From NCBI GenBank assembly GCA_027627225.1, contig CM051028.1, forward strand, positions 26,960,912 through 27,024,911: DNA of 64,000 nt, read 5' to 3'. Of this stretch, positions 34,361-45,709 are shown piece after piece. The DNA is from Congeria kusceri (lineage: Eukaryota > Mollusca > Bivalvia > Myida > Dreissenidae). Under the pieces are notes generated by a model. It searched no databases and was not told where the DNA came from. It was given only the letters and a program-made list of their open reading frames with translations. The position numbers and the translations under genes were made by a program. Numbering within the stretch: position 1 is the first letter of the stretch; each line of letters starts with the position of its first letter.

Positions 34361-34445
34361 GGGTCATTTTGACCTAATGCATTGCGTGCATGTATGTTAT
34401 ATTTGATTGAATAAAGTCTTCTTCTTCTTCTTCTTCTCTTAAACC
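34361..34445 (+). other. 3' hairpin, AATAAA, TCT tail and right target duplication of copy 3
   Basis: GGGTCA-TTT-TGACCT (34361-34375) is a 5-6 bp stem. AATAAA is at 34410-34415 and the TCT tail at 34417-34437. The tail runs into the target duplication CTTCTTCTCTTAAACC (34430-34445). Tail and target share the TCT motif, which may have helped annealing at insertion. Confidence 0.7.
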
Positions 34446-35690
34446 GCTTGGCGGATTTTTACCAAAATTGGCAGGAATGTTTCTGGGATGATTCTAAAAC
34501 AAATTCCTTAAATTAATTTTAATATATGGAAAACTCTGGTTGCCATGGCAACCAAAAAGCCTACAAAACTGGAAAATATATTCTTGTCAGAAACCACTGG
34601 CCGTATTTGAAAATAAAGTTTGCATACATGTTTCTGTGGGGACCTTTACCAAATAAATCCTTTAAATCCTTTTGATTCGTTAAAAAAACATGACCACCGG
34701 GGGGCGGGGTAGTTTTCCTAATTTGGCTATATTGAAAACGTTAAAAATTCATTTAAAAACATGGCCGTCGGGGGGTGGGGCAGGTTTCCTTATATGGCTA
34801 TGTTAAAAGCTTTGAAAATCTTCTTGTCTGAAACCACTGTCGCAAAATAATTTCACAGAAATGTTTGATGGGTGACCATCTACTAAATTTCTTCAAATTG
34901 TTTTGATTCGTTGAAAACATGCCGCCATGGGGCTGGGCAGTTTTTATATATGCCTTTATTGAAAACTGATGCCGATCTTTTTGACTGAAACCACTGTCTG
35001 GATTTCAAAATAATTTCACAAAAATGTTCATTGATTGACCATCTTCTAAATTTCTCCAAATTACTTTGATTTGTGAAAACACATTGCCACCAGAGGGTGG
35101 GGCGGTTTTCCTTATATGGCTATATTTAAATTTTCTTGTCTGTAACCACTGTCTAGATTTGACAAAAATTTTACAGAAATATTCCTTGCATGACCCTTTA
35201 CAAAATTGCATTGAAAATATTTTGATTTATTACAACATGGCTACCAGGAGGTGTGACAGTCTTCCTAAAATGACTGTATTGAAAACTTGGAAAATCTTGT
35301 CTGAAATCACTTTCTGTTTTTCCAAATAATTTAACAGAATGTTCTTTTGTTTCCCTTCTACGAAATTCCTGCGAATCATTTTAATTCATTAAATTACATG
35401 GCCTTTAGCAGGCGGGGCAGTTTTTCTAATACGGCTATATTGAAAACTATGAATCTCTTCTCAAACTGCTGGCTGGATTTCGAAATAATTTTACACAAAT
35501 GTTCTTTGAACGACTATCTACCAAACTCCTTCAAATTATTTTTTTCGCTTAAAACATGGCTGTCAATAATCTATGGTTGATGTCCGTTGCCAACGTTTTA
35601 CTTCAAACATCTTTGAACAAGCTGTTAATTTTTTACAAGCCATTATGATTAATTATACTCAGGTGAGCGACCCAGGGCGCTTTTGTATTG

Positions 35691-36464
35691 GGATCACTGT
35701 GGCTGCTGTTTTTAATCCACATGGACCGTAAGCATTTTGTTTTATCCCATCATAACGCCTGCATTGACGAAACAACACCCCGTGGGATAAACTTAGCTGT
35801 ATTCCACCTTGTTGAGTACACCAATCACGCGCATTTTAATGACGTCATGTTGTTTATTTTTGTGACCTCATTTGATGTTTTTCGTGTTATTCAGTGTCAG
35901 GTTTTCTATCGTTTATTTTCAAAATAAAGAAATATAGACAATAATGATGGGATAAATAGAATACCAGGTAAGTGTTGAATACAGATACGTTTATTTAGCA
36001 AGGCTTAGAAAACATAAACCACGAGCCTTGGCTCTATATATGCATTTTAAGTTCTCAATATTGCAAAAATATTTCTTAAAAGTGTGAGACCCCAAAGAGT
36101 ATGCATACATTGTGAATTATTTCATTTTATCCCACGAAATCTTCAAATTGCGTAAGGCGGAATGGCATCTTGATTTGTCATGAGTTTGTTTACATGATTT
36201 CTGAAATATTATTCCAAGATTGGCCCTGGTGTCACAACTGGCCACGCTCTTGGGGTAAGAAGTTTAATATCGATTACATAGGCAATTCTTTGAAAAGCTT
36301 TGATATTTGGAATGTATCAACATCTAGTAGTCTCTACCAACATTTTTATTTGAATGAAATCGTGCTGTATGCGGACAGATCGGTATATACGTATACGTTA
36401 ATTTGCTACTGCATTTTTAGCCGGATTTTTAAACGAAACAATCAGGCTTATAGATTAGCGAAAA
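35691..36464. other. non-coding, nothing recognised
   Basis: No gene. Two opposed TTTATCCCA-type segments (35738 and 36126) and short frames lack any domain. Confidence 0.35.
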
Positions 36465-37050
36465 CCAGGCGGCGGGCGGGCAGGCGGGCGTCGTCGAAAT
36501 TTTTTATCGTCAACGTTTTGATTTCGTGTCATATTTTTAACAGTTTTTAACCAATCTCAGTGATACTTGGTAGGTGGGTTGGTCATAACTAGTAAAGGAT
36601 CTCTATCCAATGATGTCGGGCAGTTTGGTCAAAGGTTTAGGTAAAACTGACCAATAGTTGTAAAAGTTTCACTTGTCAATAACTATGGACTCCACGGGCC
36701 TTGTTCATGAATCTTGATATGTTGTTTGGTCATGACTAATAGAGGGTCCTTATTGATTATTTCGTCAAAGGTCAAGGTCATCAACAATTTTGCTTCAAAG
36801 TTTTGAATTCATGTCACATCTTCAACAGTTCTTACACAATCTATATGCTACACAGTAGGTACGTTGGTTATAACTAGTAAAGGATCCCTATCCAGTATTG
36901 GGCACTATGGTCAAAGGTTAAGGTCAGACTGACCCTTAGTTGTTAAAGTTTCACCGGTCAGTCAGTATGGACTCCTTAGGCATAGGTTCATTATTAATTA
37001 TTGGGTCCTTGGGTCAAAGGTCAAGGTCATTGGATTTCGTCAATAATTTT
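36465..37050. repeat. tandem repeat, two diverged units of ~270 bp, containing GGTCA motifs
   Basis: After a GGCGGGCGGGCAGGCGGGCG stretch (36470-36489), two units share CAATCT...ACTAGTAAAGGAT, GGTCAAAGGTTAAGGTCA, TAGTTGTTAAAGTTTCAC and TATGGACTCC, and end with GTCAAAGGTCAAGGTCAT (36764-36781 and 37013-37030). This is another core type, preceded by a GC-rich G/C-repeat as in the other families. Confidence 0.75.
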
Positions 37051-37463
37051 GCATTGTTGATTTTTATTATATATTGCTCATTTAACAATTAACTTTTTAC
37101 TTTGAATCAGGTGCAGAAGCTTTCTTCCATTGCAAGTACGTTTCATTCGCGCGCAGTTTATGGTATCTTTTGGATATTTATGATTTCATAATGTCTTAAT
37201 AATTTATCTCCTATTAATGTAGTAGACTGACGCAACGATTAATTAATTGATGTGTTATGTAATCACTTACTTCTGGTGGGTGCTTTGAATGTGTTATAAT
37301 GTATTGTAAGGTAATGCCGAAATGTATTGCGCAATGATCAGAACATTCGTTGAGCAATAGTATTTAAAAACACATTTATTCACGAGTCTGCATAAACGTA
37401 AGATACAATCATCACAGGCGTAGACTATTGAGTATACATCACAAGCATATATTTTGTAATAAT

Positions 37464-37545
37464 AACGAGCATGCCCAGCTATACAATATACATCATCAAA
37501 ACGAGCATGCCCAGCTGCACAATATACATCATCATACAAAAACGA
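37464..37545. repeat. ~36-bp tandem duplication
   Basis: AACGAGCATGCCCAGCT followed by ACAATATACATCATCA occurs twice, with a third partial AACGAG at about 37540. Confidence 0.85.
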
Positions 37546-37803
37546 GTACCTGCAATAAACAGACAGAACAGAAAAATCAACAGCAAGCATCGGTTATACA
37601 TTACACAAGTATATCAACATGTTGGCTGTAATACAATATACATGTATCATATATATATATGAAATGACCTTATGTATTAATATAATATTAAACACGAAAT
37701 ACGGGTCATTCATAATGCATACACAATTGTAATTGAGAGTGAATATATTGTAACACATTTTAATACTCAATTGCGTTTTATTAATTACATGTATGCACCT
37801 TTT

Positions 37804-38212
37804 TATGCCCCAAATGAAACTTCGGGGGCATCTAGCAATCGCATCGTCCGTCCGACTGTCCCTCTGTCCGTCTGTCCGTCCGTCACGCTTCTTGTACGGA
37901 GCATTACTCCATTAGTATTGAAGAGATTCAAACGAAACTTCATATAATGATAGAGGACAATAAGAGGAAATGCAGAGTACAAGGACCACAACTCTTTCTT
38001 CAATATTTACGGCGTTTTAACACTGTGTTTAATTTTCTTGTGCGGAGCATATCTCCATTAGTATTAAGGGATTCAAATTAAACTTCATATAATGATAGAC
38101 GACCATGAGAGCAATGCAGAGCATAAGGATCACAACTCTTTCTTCAATATTTATGGAGTTATTGCCCTTTGTTTTATTTCCTTATGTGAAGCATTATTTT
38201 TTTTGTAAGTGC
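37804..38212. repeat. hairpin plus CGTCCGTC stretch plus two tandem units of ~151 bp
   Basis: It begins with ATGCCCC...GGGGCAT (37805-37831, 7-bp stem), then CGTCCGTCCGACTGTCC, then two units starting CTTGTACGGAGCAT (37890) and CTTGTGCGGAGCAT (38039), each with CTCCATTAGTATT, AAACTTCATATAATGATAGA and CACAACTCTTTCTTCAATAT. A third unit is truncated at ~38191. The layout follows that of copies B-F but the core is different. Confidence 0.85.
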
Positions 38213-39219
38213 GCCATGTTAGTATTATACAAATCTACGATTCGATGTATCATAACGTCAATTATGCAAATATCAACGCAACACTTGAAGAGATGCACAA
38301 TCTGGTCCGTACTTTTGCAGTCTCAAATGTGCATCCTTTTCTAGAAGACAACTGTAAATACTGTGCCATTCATTTGAAATATTCAAATATTCACTTTTAC
38401 GCACACTTGTCACTTTTGTTCACGCGCTACCTTTTCATTGTTCATTGCTTTTAATATTTGAGCTTGCATATGGCATCGTTGCTATTTACAGACAAATAAT
38501 CCTCATTTTCATTTCCTTTCCACCGTCTATTTGTTCTTTAGCCATAACAATCTACCTCCTTCAGTTTTCTGAAACTGTTAAGGACACAGACTATGATAGA
38601 GCGCATTACGTAGAATATCGAACAGACATCTTATACACTCCTTAGACAATTTTAAATACACGTTTTTTTTTTCTCTTTTCCCGTCGGTTGAAACATTGTT
38701 TTCAAACAATTATAAATTAATTGCAGTTTCTTACACTTTTATGATAAAGTATTTCATCGGATATATAACACTTTAACATATTGTCCCCAAATCCACGATG
38801 TAGTTGATAACATTTGAAATAAAAGAAATAACATATATGCAGCTTCTAGTTTGTTCCAAGTTAAAATTCTTCTTCTCTTATTTCACCTTTGTATCCAAAC
38901 AACACTAAACTTATTTTCAACAAGCACATAACTCAACTGTTTATTAAAAATAATTATAATAAGACTTTCGACAGTTTAAATAGTTTTAACTCTCAGTGAC
39001 TCATCACCTAGTTCTTCAACTTCGCATGCCAGCTCTTTCAACCTCATGGCATACGTGGTTGGTCGCTTAATTGACTCATTTATTGCTAATATTATTTCAA
39101 TATATTGCAATATACGTATTCAGCAATTAAATAACAATTTCATCGATGCAATGGAAGTCCACACCGTGAAAGTCAAAACAACAGTCTGGGTACAACGTAC
39201 ATGTATTTCCTGATATGTT
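38213..39219. other. 3' flank of the protease gene, nothing recognised
   Basis: AT-rich and non-coding as far as can be seen. It may hold the 3' UTR of the protease gene. An AATAAA-like AAATAAAA (38817-38825) is on the wrong strand for that gene. Confidence 0.35.
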
Positions 39220-40101
39220 TTAACACAACTGCAAATTCCCGTTGAGATTCGCGTTTATCTGTTGAAGTCCTTGCTGAAGTGGCAATGACAAAAAACCAAC
39301 AGCATCTTGTGTAACCAGTTCTCCCATAAACATTGAAACAACATGGACGCCTTTACCATCCCTATCGTCAAAACATATAATAGACCCGCTGTCGCCTTTC
39401 CTGCCAAATGATTCTGTTACAGGCGGTCCAACTGCCCCTTGGTCAGCATATTCATCAGTCTCGTTTTCAATGACCACATAGTTGTGCTGATAGTTTGGCC
39501 GTTGAAAAACTGGTATCGTTATCTTTCCTCGGCTAGGCTGCGCGACTGAATGAGCTGTCCAAGCGAATATATATTCATTTTGAAGCGAGTCCCTTACTTG
39601 TGTTTCAGTTTGTTCTTCAAAATTGAATAAAATACTATTAATGAAAGTGCCATTTGAGTCTCTGAATCTACTGTCTTTGATGTTTATCGCAGGCAAGATA
39701 CGGACGGCTGCAATATCTAGCTCCCCTGTTGAATGGTCTATTTGATCGCCTATACCAACAAAATCACCATTGGCACGCTTGTATTTTATATCATGTCCAA
39801 CTGTTTGAACCAAATGACGAGAGATCAATGCATACCGGTTTCTGTTGTCATTGGCAAATCCTCCCAATGTAGCCTCTGCATGTTGTGTACCAATTTGTGA
39901 TCCGACCCTAATTCCACACAATTGGGTGTATTTGCATTTGTAATTGAAGTTGTAATGCAAAATGTTGTGTTCATTCAAAGTCTCAGTAAGTCTTCTATCA
40001 AGCATAGCATCTGCCTGGCGATTCAAATATATTTTCAATATGTGATGATGATAACCACATCCGACAATACTGTTATCTATCATATATAGTTCGTCAACAA
40101 C
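39220..40101 (-). CDS. exon with peptidase S1-like catalytic domain
   Basis: Reads in from VVDELY and continues for 294 codons to a stop at 39220-39222. Catalytic candidates are His in NRYALISRHLVQTVG, Asp in STGELDIAAVRILPA and Ser in SFGRKGDSGSIICFDD (the GDSG box). Spacing His to Asp ~35 and Asp to Ser ~115 residues suits the chymotrypsin fold. There is no trypsin-type activation site (IVGG) and few cysteines, so it may not be a secreted digestive zymogen. It resembles the trypsin-like domains found in uncharacterised invertebrate proteins. Substrate unknown. Confidence 0.8.
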   Translation of the reverse strand, partial: VVDELYMIDNSIVGCGYHHHILKIYLNRQADAMLDRRLTETLNEHNILHYNFNYKCKYTQLCGIRVGSQIGTQHAEATLGGFANDNRNRYALISRHLVQTVGHDIKYKRANGDFVGIGDQIDHSTGELDIAAVRILPAINIKDSRFRDSNGTFINSILFNFEEQTETQVRDSLQNEYIFAWTAHSVAQPSRGKITIPVFQRPNYQHNYVVIENETDEYADQGAVGPPVTESFGRKGDSGSIICFDDRDGKGVHVVSMFMGELVTQDAVGFLSLPLQQGLQQINANLNGNLQLC

Positions 40102-43100
40102 CTGAAATCACACCGGAAACATTTGTATTTGTAAAGCAAGAAAAACAGTTAAAAAACGTAACTAGCACCAGTGTCAGGGAACTTGACTATTAGCTACGGG
40201 AAAATATAATAATAAACGTGTTTTCATTTTATCCAATCACGTTTAATGTGAACTATTAACGAATGAATTAGTTGCATTATAAAGTACACTCAAGTATTGT
40301 TTAGTGAGCTTGTTCTACAAATTCCTTATCATTTAGTTAAACATAATTACATATATAACAATTGCTATTTTTATTTGTACACGATCGACAATCATGTTAC
40401 TGTGTAATATCCACAGTATTATCGTAAACGTCGAAAGGAACTTTACGTGAGGTATGAAACAATACACACATTTAGTGTTGTCTACCGTACACCATACATC
40501 AATTAAATTTCTCACAGACACAGCCGCCAAGACTTGCAAAATCACAAAAATCACCAATTGCTACAAACATTAAGATAATTTACATTTTAAGAATGAATAT
40601 GTATTAAAGAGACTGATCAACAACAATCCCTACCTAAACACCGATGTTATGAACAAAACTGCATTGAAATGCCTACAGGGTGATTTTCCAGCCGTACATA
40701 GCATTTCGTTACACGTATATGAAAGACGTGTTTACAAAGTAAGTTCAATATATTATTAGATTATGGCATTTCTTTCTTGTGTTGTGCAATGTTAAAATAA
40801 TCATAAATAAATACGACATAACAATTATTATCTTAATTATACATTATTGTCAATATGTGTATATTATACACAGCTAGGTAGGTAGCTACAAGGTACATTA
40901 CATTATCAAACATAATCAATTTACCTTGCGATCTAAGTCTTGAGTTTCTGGATATGATAACTGCGGCCACTCTGATTTCGGAACTTCACTCCTTTTAAAC
41001 AGCGCCATCACGTCAAACAGAAAGGTGTTCAGTATGTCTCTGGCCGCTTCGGTGTTCTCGGAAGGTTTGAACAGCTTCCCTAAATATAAAAAAATAATTG
41101 AATTTATATTAGCATTTTACACAAAATAATGCGACGCTAATCTACCCATATTCAAGGGCTTCATTTAAGTACAAACGATACAATTACCAACCGTTTCAAT
41201 CGTTTGATGTTTAAAAGGACTATGTCAACGAAAAATTGGCCTGCGAAATACGCTTTACTAAGACATGTGCGTTAAATAAATAAAAATAACATCAAACACA
41301 ATACAATATTTGATAAAAACAAATTAGCAAAATAATCAGAAAAAATTAAAACCCCAAGCGGGTATCGAACTCACGACTTAGGAGCCATACGAAGAAATGA
41401 GAGTAGACCGCCCTTTGACCAACTGTGCTATCATGCTTGCTTACTAAGAATGGTGTGTAAACTATGGTTATACAAAATGCTTACAATTCTGACGTCAACA
41501 TGTAAACAGGAAAAGGGCCAAACAAACAAAACCTATATTACAATTTGATTTTCCATCTCAGAATGCGTACACTCCTTTCCCATTATATATACCCTGTTTT
41601 GACCGTTGTTATATGCCAGTGTTAATATCTTAATTTCAGATTTTTTTAAGAATTCGCCCCTTTCAGACCCTTTTCGATGACGTCGTCCCATAATGGCATA
41701 TCAATACGAAAGTAAAATAAAGTGCACTTTTACTATATTTTAAGTTACATTTCTTAACGACGTATTAAAAAAAAATAAACACGTGTGACAATAGTATAAA
41801 CAAAAAGTTGGTTTAAATTTTGTTAATAATGAGGGGATCAACCATTTATTGTAAATAGGGGGAACCATGGTTTTCTGTCTACAGATACGCTGTAATCGTC
41901 TGCAATTTAAATCGTTTAATTTACCTCTATCGATTAGTCCATGTTTATAACGATTCTCACTTGCATTTTTACCGACTGTATTGGCAGCTCTTTACGAGCA
42001 TAAACAAGGTCAAATGTCGTCATTGCGGGCTATTGTCCGAGAACAATAGCGTGTTTTACTTTTAGACTAAGATGAATCGAAATACGCGAAGCGAGAACGT
42101 TAGATAGGGTTCTCGATTCGACTTTCAGCCGTTTACGAGTAATCCGCCTTGAATGAATTTTTTTTAAACCTTGAAACCAGTGCGTTCGGATCCCTATACA
42201 CTATATACCGCCGGATTTCAAAAATATATAGCATTATGAGTTTTGCAGTAACTGTTCCCGAACAATAAGCTAAAAACAAACAAAAAAACATAATGCGACA
42301 CAACACCAAAGACTACAACAACACTGACATCTACAACAACAACAACAAAGACGAAAACAACAACGAAAAAAACAACAACAACAGCACCTGCAACAACAAC
42401 AGCAACGACAATGACAACAAAGACAACGACAACAGAGACTGCAACAACAATATCAACAACGACAACAACAGCAACGACAACGACAAAAACGACTACATCA
42501 ACGACAATAACAGCAACAACAAAAACGACAACGACAACAAAAGCAACGACAATGACAACAACAACAGCAACGACAACAAAGACTACAACGACAACGACAA
42601 CAACAAAGACTACAACAACAACGACAACAACAACAACAACGACGACAGTGACAACAAAATCAACGACAACAACACAACAGCAACGACAACAGCAACGACA
42701 ACAACTACAACGCAAACAACGACAACAACAACAACAACGATGTCACCACCACCGCTTATCAGTGGTGATGTCACTGACGAATGACCTCGCTTCCGTTTAG
42801 GTTCGCAAGATGTGGCTTCGCGAGACCTTTGATTTGATACCAAACACGTCAAGCTTAGGTCCTAAACAAAGGTGAAAATCCAATTGTTTCGCATGAACGT
42901 TTTTTTTAATTATTTTTAGCTAATTGTTCAGGAACGGTAACTGTAAGACTCATAATGTTATATATTTTTTAATCAGCGCGACAAGCTCTTTCCGGTGGTA
43001 TATAGTGTATCAATCAAGGGGGATAACTCGTAAACGGCTGAAAATAAAATCGAGAACGCTATATTAAAATCAAAATCTATTACCGAAATCAAGCGATTGG

Positions 43101-44349
43101 TTGGTTTTGAATTGAGTTAGCTATTCACTACCGATATCTTTATGAAAACACTAAGGTGTACAAAAGAAATCCTATCCAGGTCAATCAAGACCTGCTTATA
43201 CGACTAAATGAATCCTACATATGAATAGCCTATCGAAACTGGTCGCTCTGTTGTTCGCGCATCAAGTTGGAGACAATCACTACAACCGACACTCATCCCT
43301 CCTGACTATAAACCGAACCGGGCTTTGCCACGCATAGTATAAACCTTCTGAAACATTTTTAATTTTAATAGTTCTGTGATAAATTATCGCTTGTCAATTA
43401 ATTAATTATGACCCCCAACGAGCCAAACATAAATTCATAAATAATTATTTGTAGATGCAATAAATGACGTCCTTTTGCTGAATGCTTCAACAACAAACTA
43501 CGAGTTACTCGTATCTTATACTGCAATTAAGAATTTGCGACCAACAATAACACTAGTTTCAAACTGCAAACCTGATCTTAAACATCCAGGTGCCAAACTA
43601 TCGGCTTTACGTTTCACTGAATTCATGTCCGGTTTATTTCTCTTTACATCATTAGAGTCCGATAGGCAAATTTTCGTGATTGGAAAGTTAGTCGCAGCAT
43701 CATGACACGGCGATCGGTGACCTGGGTTTTGGTCAGTTTGTTTAGGATGAAGAGTGCTGCTTGTCTCGTTGCGGTCCTTGATCACCTTGTCCACAATCTG
43801 GCGTAGTATTCCACAAGCATATCGCTCCAGCAAGAGATTTGTGTTTCTTTTCAGGTCAGCATATGACGTAACCAAAACAGTTGAAGATGAGTATTCCTGT
43901 TTGAAGGCATTTACTGATCTTTTGTCATCATCAGTCAACAAAAGTAGCTCTGAAATGTTTTGTCCAATGTAAATATTGGGTCTGCAACAGCGCGTATGAA
44001 CAATACTTACAGTTGGCTCAAGCGTTTCATTTCCGTTATCAATTGTTCTTCTTAACCGTGTTTGTTCATTACCAGCATTATTGAGTTCTATTACTATTTC
44101 ATCCCGTTCCTTGATTGTGCTGTTTAGGTTTTTAATTTCCCTACATAGATTGGTAAAGAAATTTGCACAATTCCTCGATTGCTCGCAAAATAACAAACAC
44201 CTAACATTTCCGAATTTTGTATTTGAAAAATAATTTGGTTCTATAGAATGACCCCTTCGTGTTAAAAATTCAACACGATCCGCCGTATATTTGTATCTTG
44301 GAAATATATCCTTGGCGCATGTATAACGTTTTATTTTCACTTCAGACAT
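39220..44349 (-). CDS. serine protease (chymotrypsin fold) gene, three-exon model
   Basis: The model joins 44349-43572, 41079-40925 and 40101-39220 on the minus strand, giving about 605 residues. All three junctions have AG/GT sites and consistent phase: exon 1 ends in phase 1 at CAG|GTTTGC, exon 2 begins after TTTAG and ends AAG|GTAAAT, exon 3 begins after TTTCAG. The C-terminal ~290 residues are a peptidase S1-like domain with a recognisable His-Asp-Ser set. The N-terminal ~260 residues match nothing I recognise. The exon 2-3 join is strong. The exon 1-2 join spans 2.5 kb with a weak donor and is inference; exon 1 could be a separate gene. No stop or frameshift is seen, so this looks functional. 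Confidence 0.55.
40925..41079 (-). CDS. internal exon of the protease gene
   Basis: 155 bases between TTTATATTTAG and GTAAAT on the minus strand. The encoded segment runs KLFKPSENTEAARDILNTFL to WPQLSYPETQDLDRK and joins in frame to VVDELY of the next exon. It probably forms the linker leading into the protease domain. No stop occurs in the used frame and both splice sites are good. Confidence 0.7.
41351..41437 (-). repeat. tRNA-like sequence, probably SINE-derived, in an intron
   Basis: On the minus strand TAGCACAGTTGGTCAAAGGG resembles a tRNA A box and GTGAGTTCGATACCCGC a B box, 35-45 bases apart. The arms do not form a clean cloverleaf, so I read it as a tRNA-derived SINE head or tRNA pseudogene. 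Confidence 0.5.
42107..43059. mobile_element. fold-back/MITE-like element with ~175-bp inverted ends and TA flanks
   Basis: Bases 42107-42277 match the reverse complement of 42895-43059. Shared segments include GTTCTCGATT, TTTCAGCCGTTTACGAGT, TACACTATATACC, ATATATAGCATTATGAG and GAACAAT-AGCTAAAAA. The tips are G(G/C)GTTCTCGA, each bordered by TA (42105-42106 and 43060-43061), which fits Tc1/mariner-type target use. The interior is mostly a trinucleotide array. It lies in the long intron of the protease model. No transposase inside. Confidence 0.75.
42299..42742. repeat. ~450-bp interrupted AAC/GAC trinucleotide array
   Basis: Nearly pure ACN triplets (AAC, GAC, ACA phases) with scattered A/G changes. 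It creates long artefactual frames on both strands. It is followed by GTCACCACC...GTGGTGATGTCAC, a short hairpin at 42740-42773. Confidence 0.95.
43572..44349 (-). CDS. first exon or separate gene: unknown protein with coiled coil and basic region
   Basis: The frame is open from ATG at 44349 to 43516 (277 codons). If spliced at 43572 it contributes 259 codons plus one base. Visible features are several cysteines in the first 60 residues (RCLLFCEQSRNCANFFTNLC), a charged helix likely to be a coiled coil (FTNLCREIKNLNSTIKERDE...), a CCRP motif, and a basic NLS-like cluster (NSVKRKADS) near the end. No signal peptide, so it is probably cytoplasmic or nuclear. No family is recognised. It might be a stand-alone ORF; the protease link rests on strand, phase and absence of stops. 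Confidence 0.5.
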
Positions 44350-45709
44350 TTTAAGAAATGTACGACCAATGAAGTCTAACGCGATGGTACATTGTGCGCA
44401 CCTTAAAATATTGTGGTATAGGTTAAAACGTGATATGTAAGATTAATGTTGCGAAACTGTCCACGTCATTTGTAAGCGAATACAAAAATCAGTAATTAAT
44501 ATATAAGGCCTCTTATTAAAAACATTGGTGGTTATGCGACGATGTATAATGTTACAAAAATGTAATGAAGCATGCAAGAAAAATACCTCAACGCGTCTCA
44601 TTTCATATTGATAATCTGTTAATTTATACGGTGCTTTGCTACTAAACAAAAGATTGCTTCATTGCTATTAAACAAAAGTATGTATCATATTCAAGATATT
44701 TAGCTACAAGGAATTAATGTATCGAGACGACATTAATTGACTTTACAATTAATACATTGCTAAGATTATTGTCTGCAGTCGTTATTAAAAGTCCTTTGCG
44801 CACTGTAGAATGAACATCCCTTGTGCGACATCATGCGTATATATATACCGGTAAAATCTGTGTATATCCTTATAGAAATGAGCATTTAGTGTCTAGATAT
44901 TTTTGTTTCAACCGAAACAGCTCATCGTAACTGTAATCTCTAAATAGATTTCATACGTCGCAACATTGACGCAAAAGGTAGTGTAACTGATATTTTATGA
45001 CATGTACTTTATTTTGCAAATTTTTAGCGTGTATACCATATATTTGTTAGGATTGTATTCCAACCTCACGTTCGCAGCAAAGAATTGTATTGCCCAAATT
45101 GTTGATGTATAAATATGGTAAATGTAATTACCAAAGTAATTTATTAATATGAATGTGCTCGACGAAACAAACGAAAACTTTAATTGAAAACAATAAAAAT
45201 GATGGTATCAGTTAGTTAGTATACTAATGATTCAGGGAGCTGAAATAGAAAACCGAGTGTAGTTAAATCATAGGACCACACAATAGGCATGTTTAAATTT
45301 TCGAAAATAATATTAAAACCCACTTACCAGCTCAACGATTCTTCGAATGTCCATTAAAATGTGCATTTAGACGGTCATAAGGATTACTCGATGCAAATGT
45401 CTCACCTAAAAATTACGCGAAGCCAAATACGTTCATCCCCAGTAATAATATTTATCATAAATGTACTTTGTCAAAAGTGCACATGTTATACATTTATTTA
45501 AATCGCTGATGTAAGGACTAACAGAATGGTATAGAACTGCAAAATACTACATTTCAATGGGCTTATTTCAATGCATCGTTAATAATTTAATATCAGATTG
45601 AAAATGAAATTTTGAAAATAAGATGTGTGCTTCTCCTGTATAGTATGGAAACGTCCTGATGCCAGGTGTAAACATATAAATAAATAAATAGTACTCAATA
45701 TTAAAAAAC
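44350..45709. other. 5' flank of the protease model, nothing recognised
   Basis: No gene. A promoter for the minus-strand gene would lie here, but no convincing TATA box or initiator was picked out. Confidence 0.35.

Larger units (their letters stand above)
30721..34429 (+). mobile_element. non-LTR retrotransposon copy 3, 3.7 kb, inactivated
   Basis: Boundaries are fixed by the 16-bp target duplication. It starts just upstream of the endonuclease, with no ORF1, so it is 5'-truncated. It then has AP endonuclease, RT with an intact YADD, and a C-terminal zinc-finger-like region. It ends with a hairpin (34361-34375), AATAAA (34410-34415) and a TCT tail. ORF2 is interrupted by four in-frame stops and two frameshifts. 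Confidence 0.92.
30629..35690 (+). mobile_element. dispersed tandem-core repeat, copy E, split by a non-LTR insertion
   Basis: The left end is CACCTGAGCACGAAGTACTA and GAGCTATTCTGGTCAGTCGTC at 30636-30690. The element is interrupted at 30720 by non-LTR copy 3 and resumes at 34430. About seven core units of ~160 bp run to 35570, marked by GTTAAAAACATGGC-like sites at about 34679, 34755, 34910, 35072, 35230, 35390 and 35550. The right end is CTCAGGTGAGCGACCCAGGG with CGCTTTTGT. The first interval between marks is only 76 bp, a partial unit. Confidence 0.85.

Noticed and set aside
42218..42800. Several long reading frames on both strands
   Set aside because: They run through the AAC/GAC trinucleotide array and encode only Thr/Asn/Asp or Val repeats, so the open frames are by-products of simple sequence.
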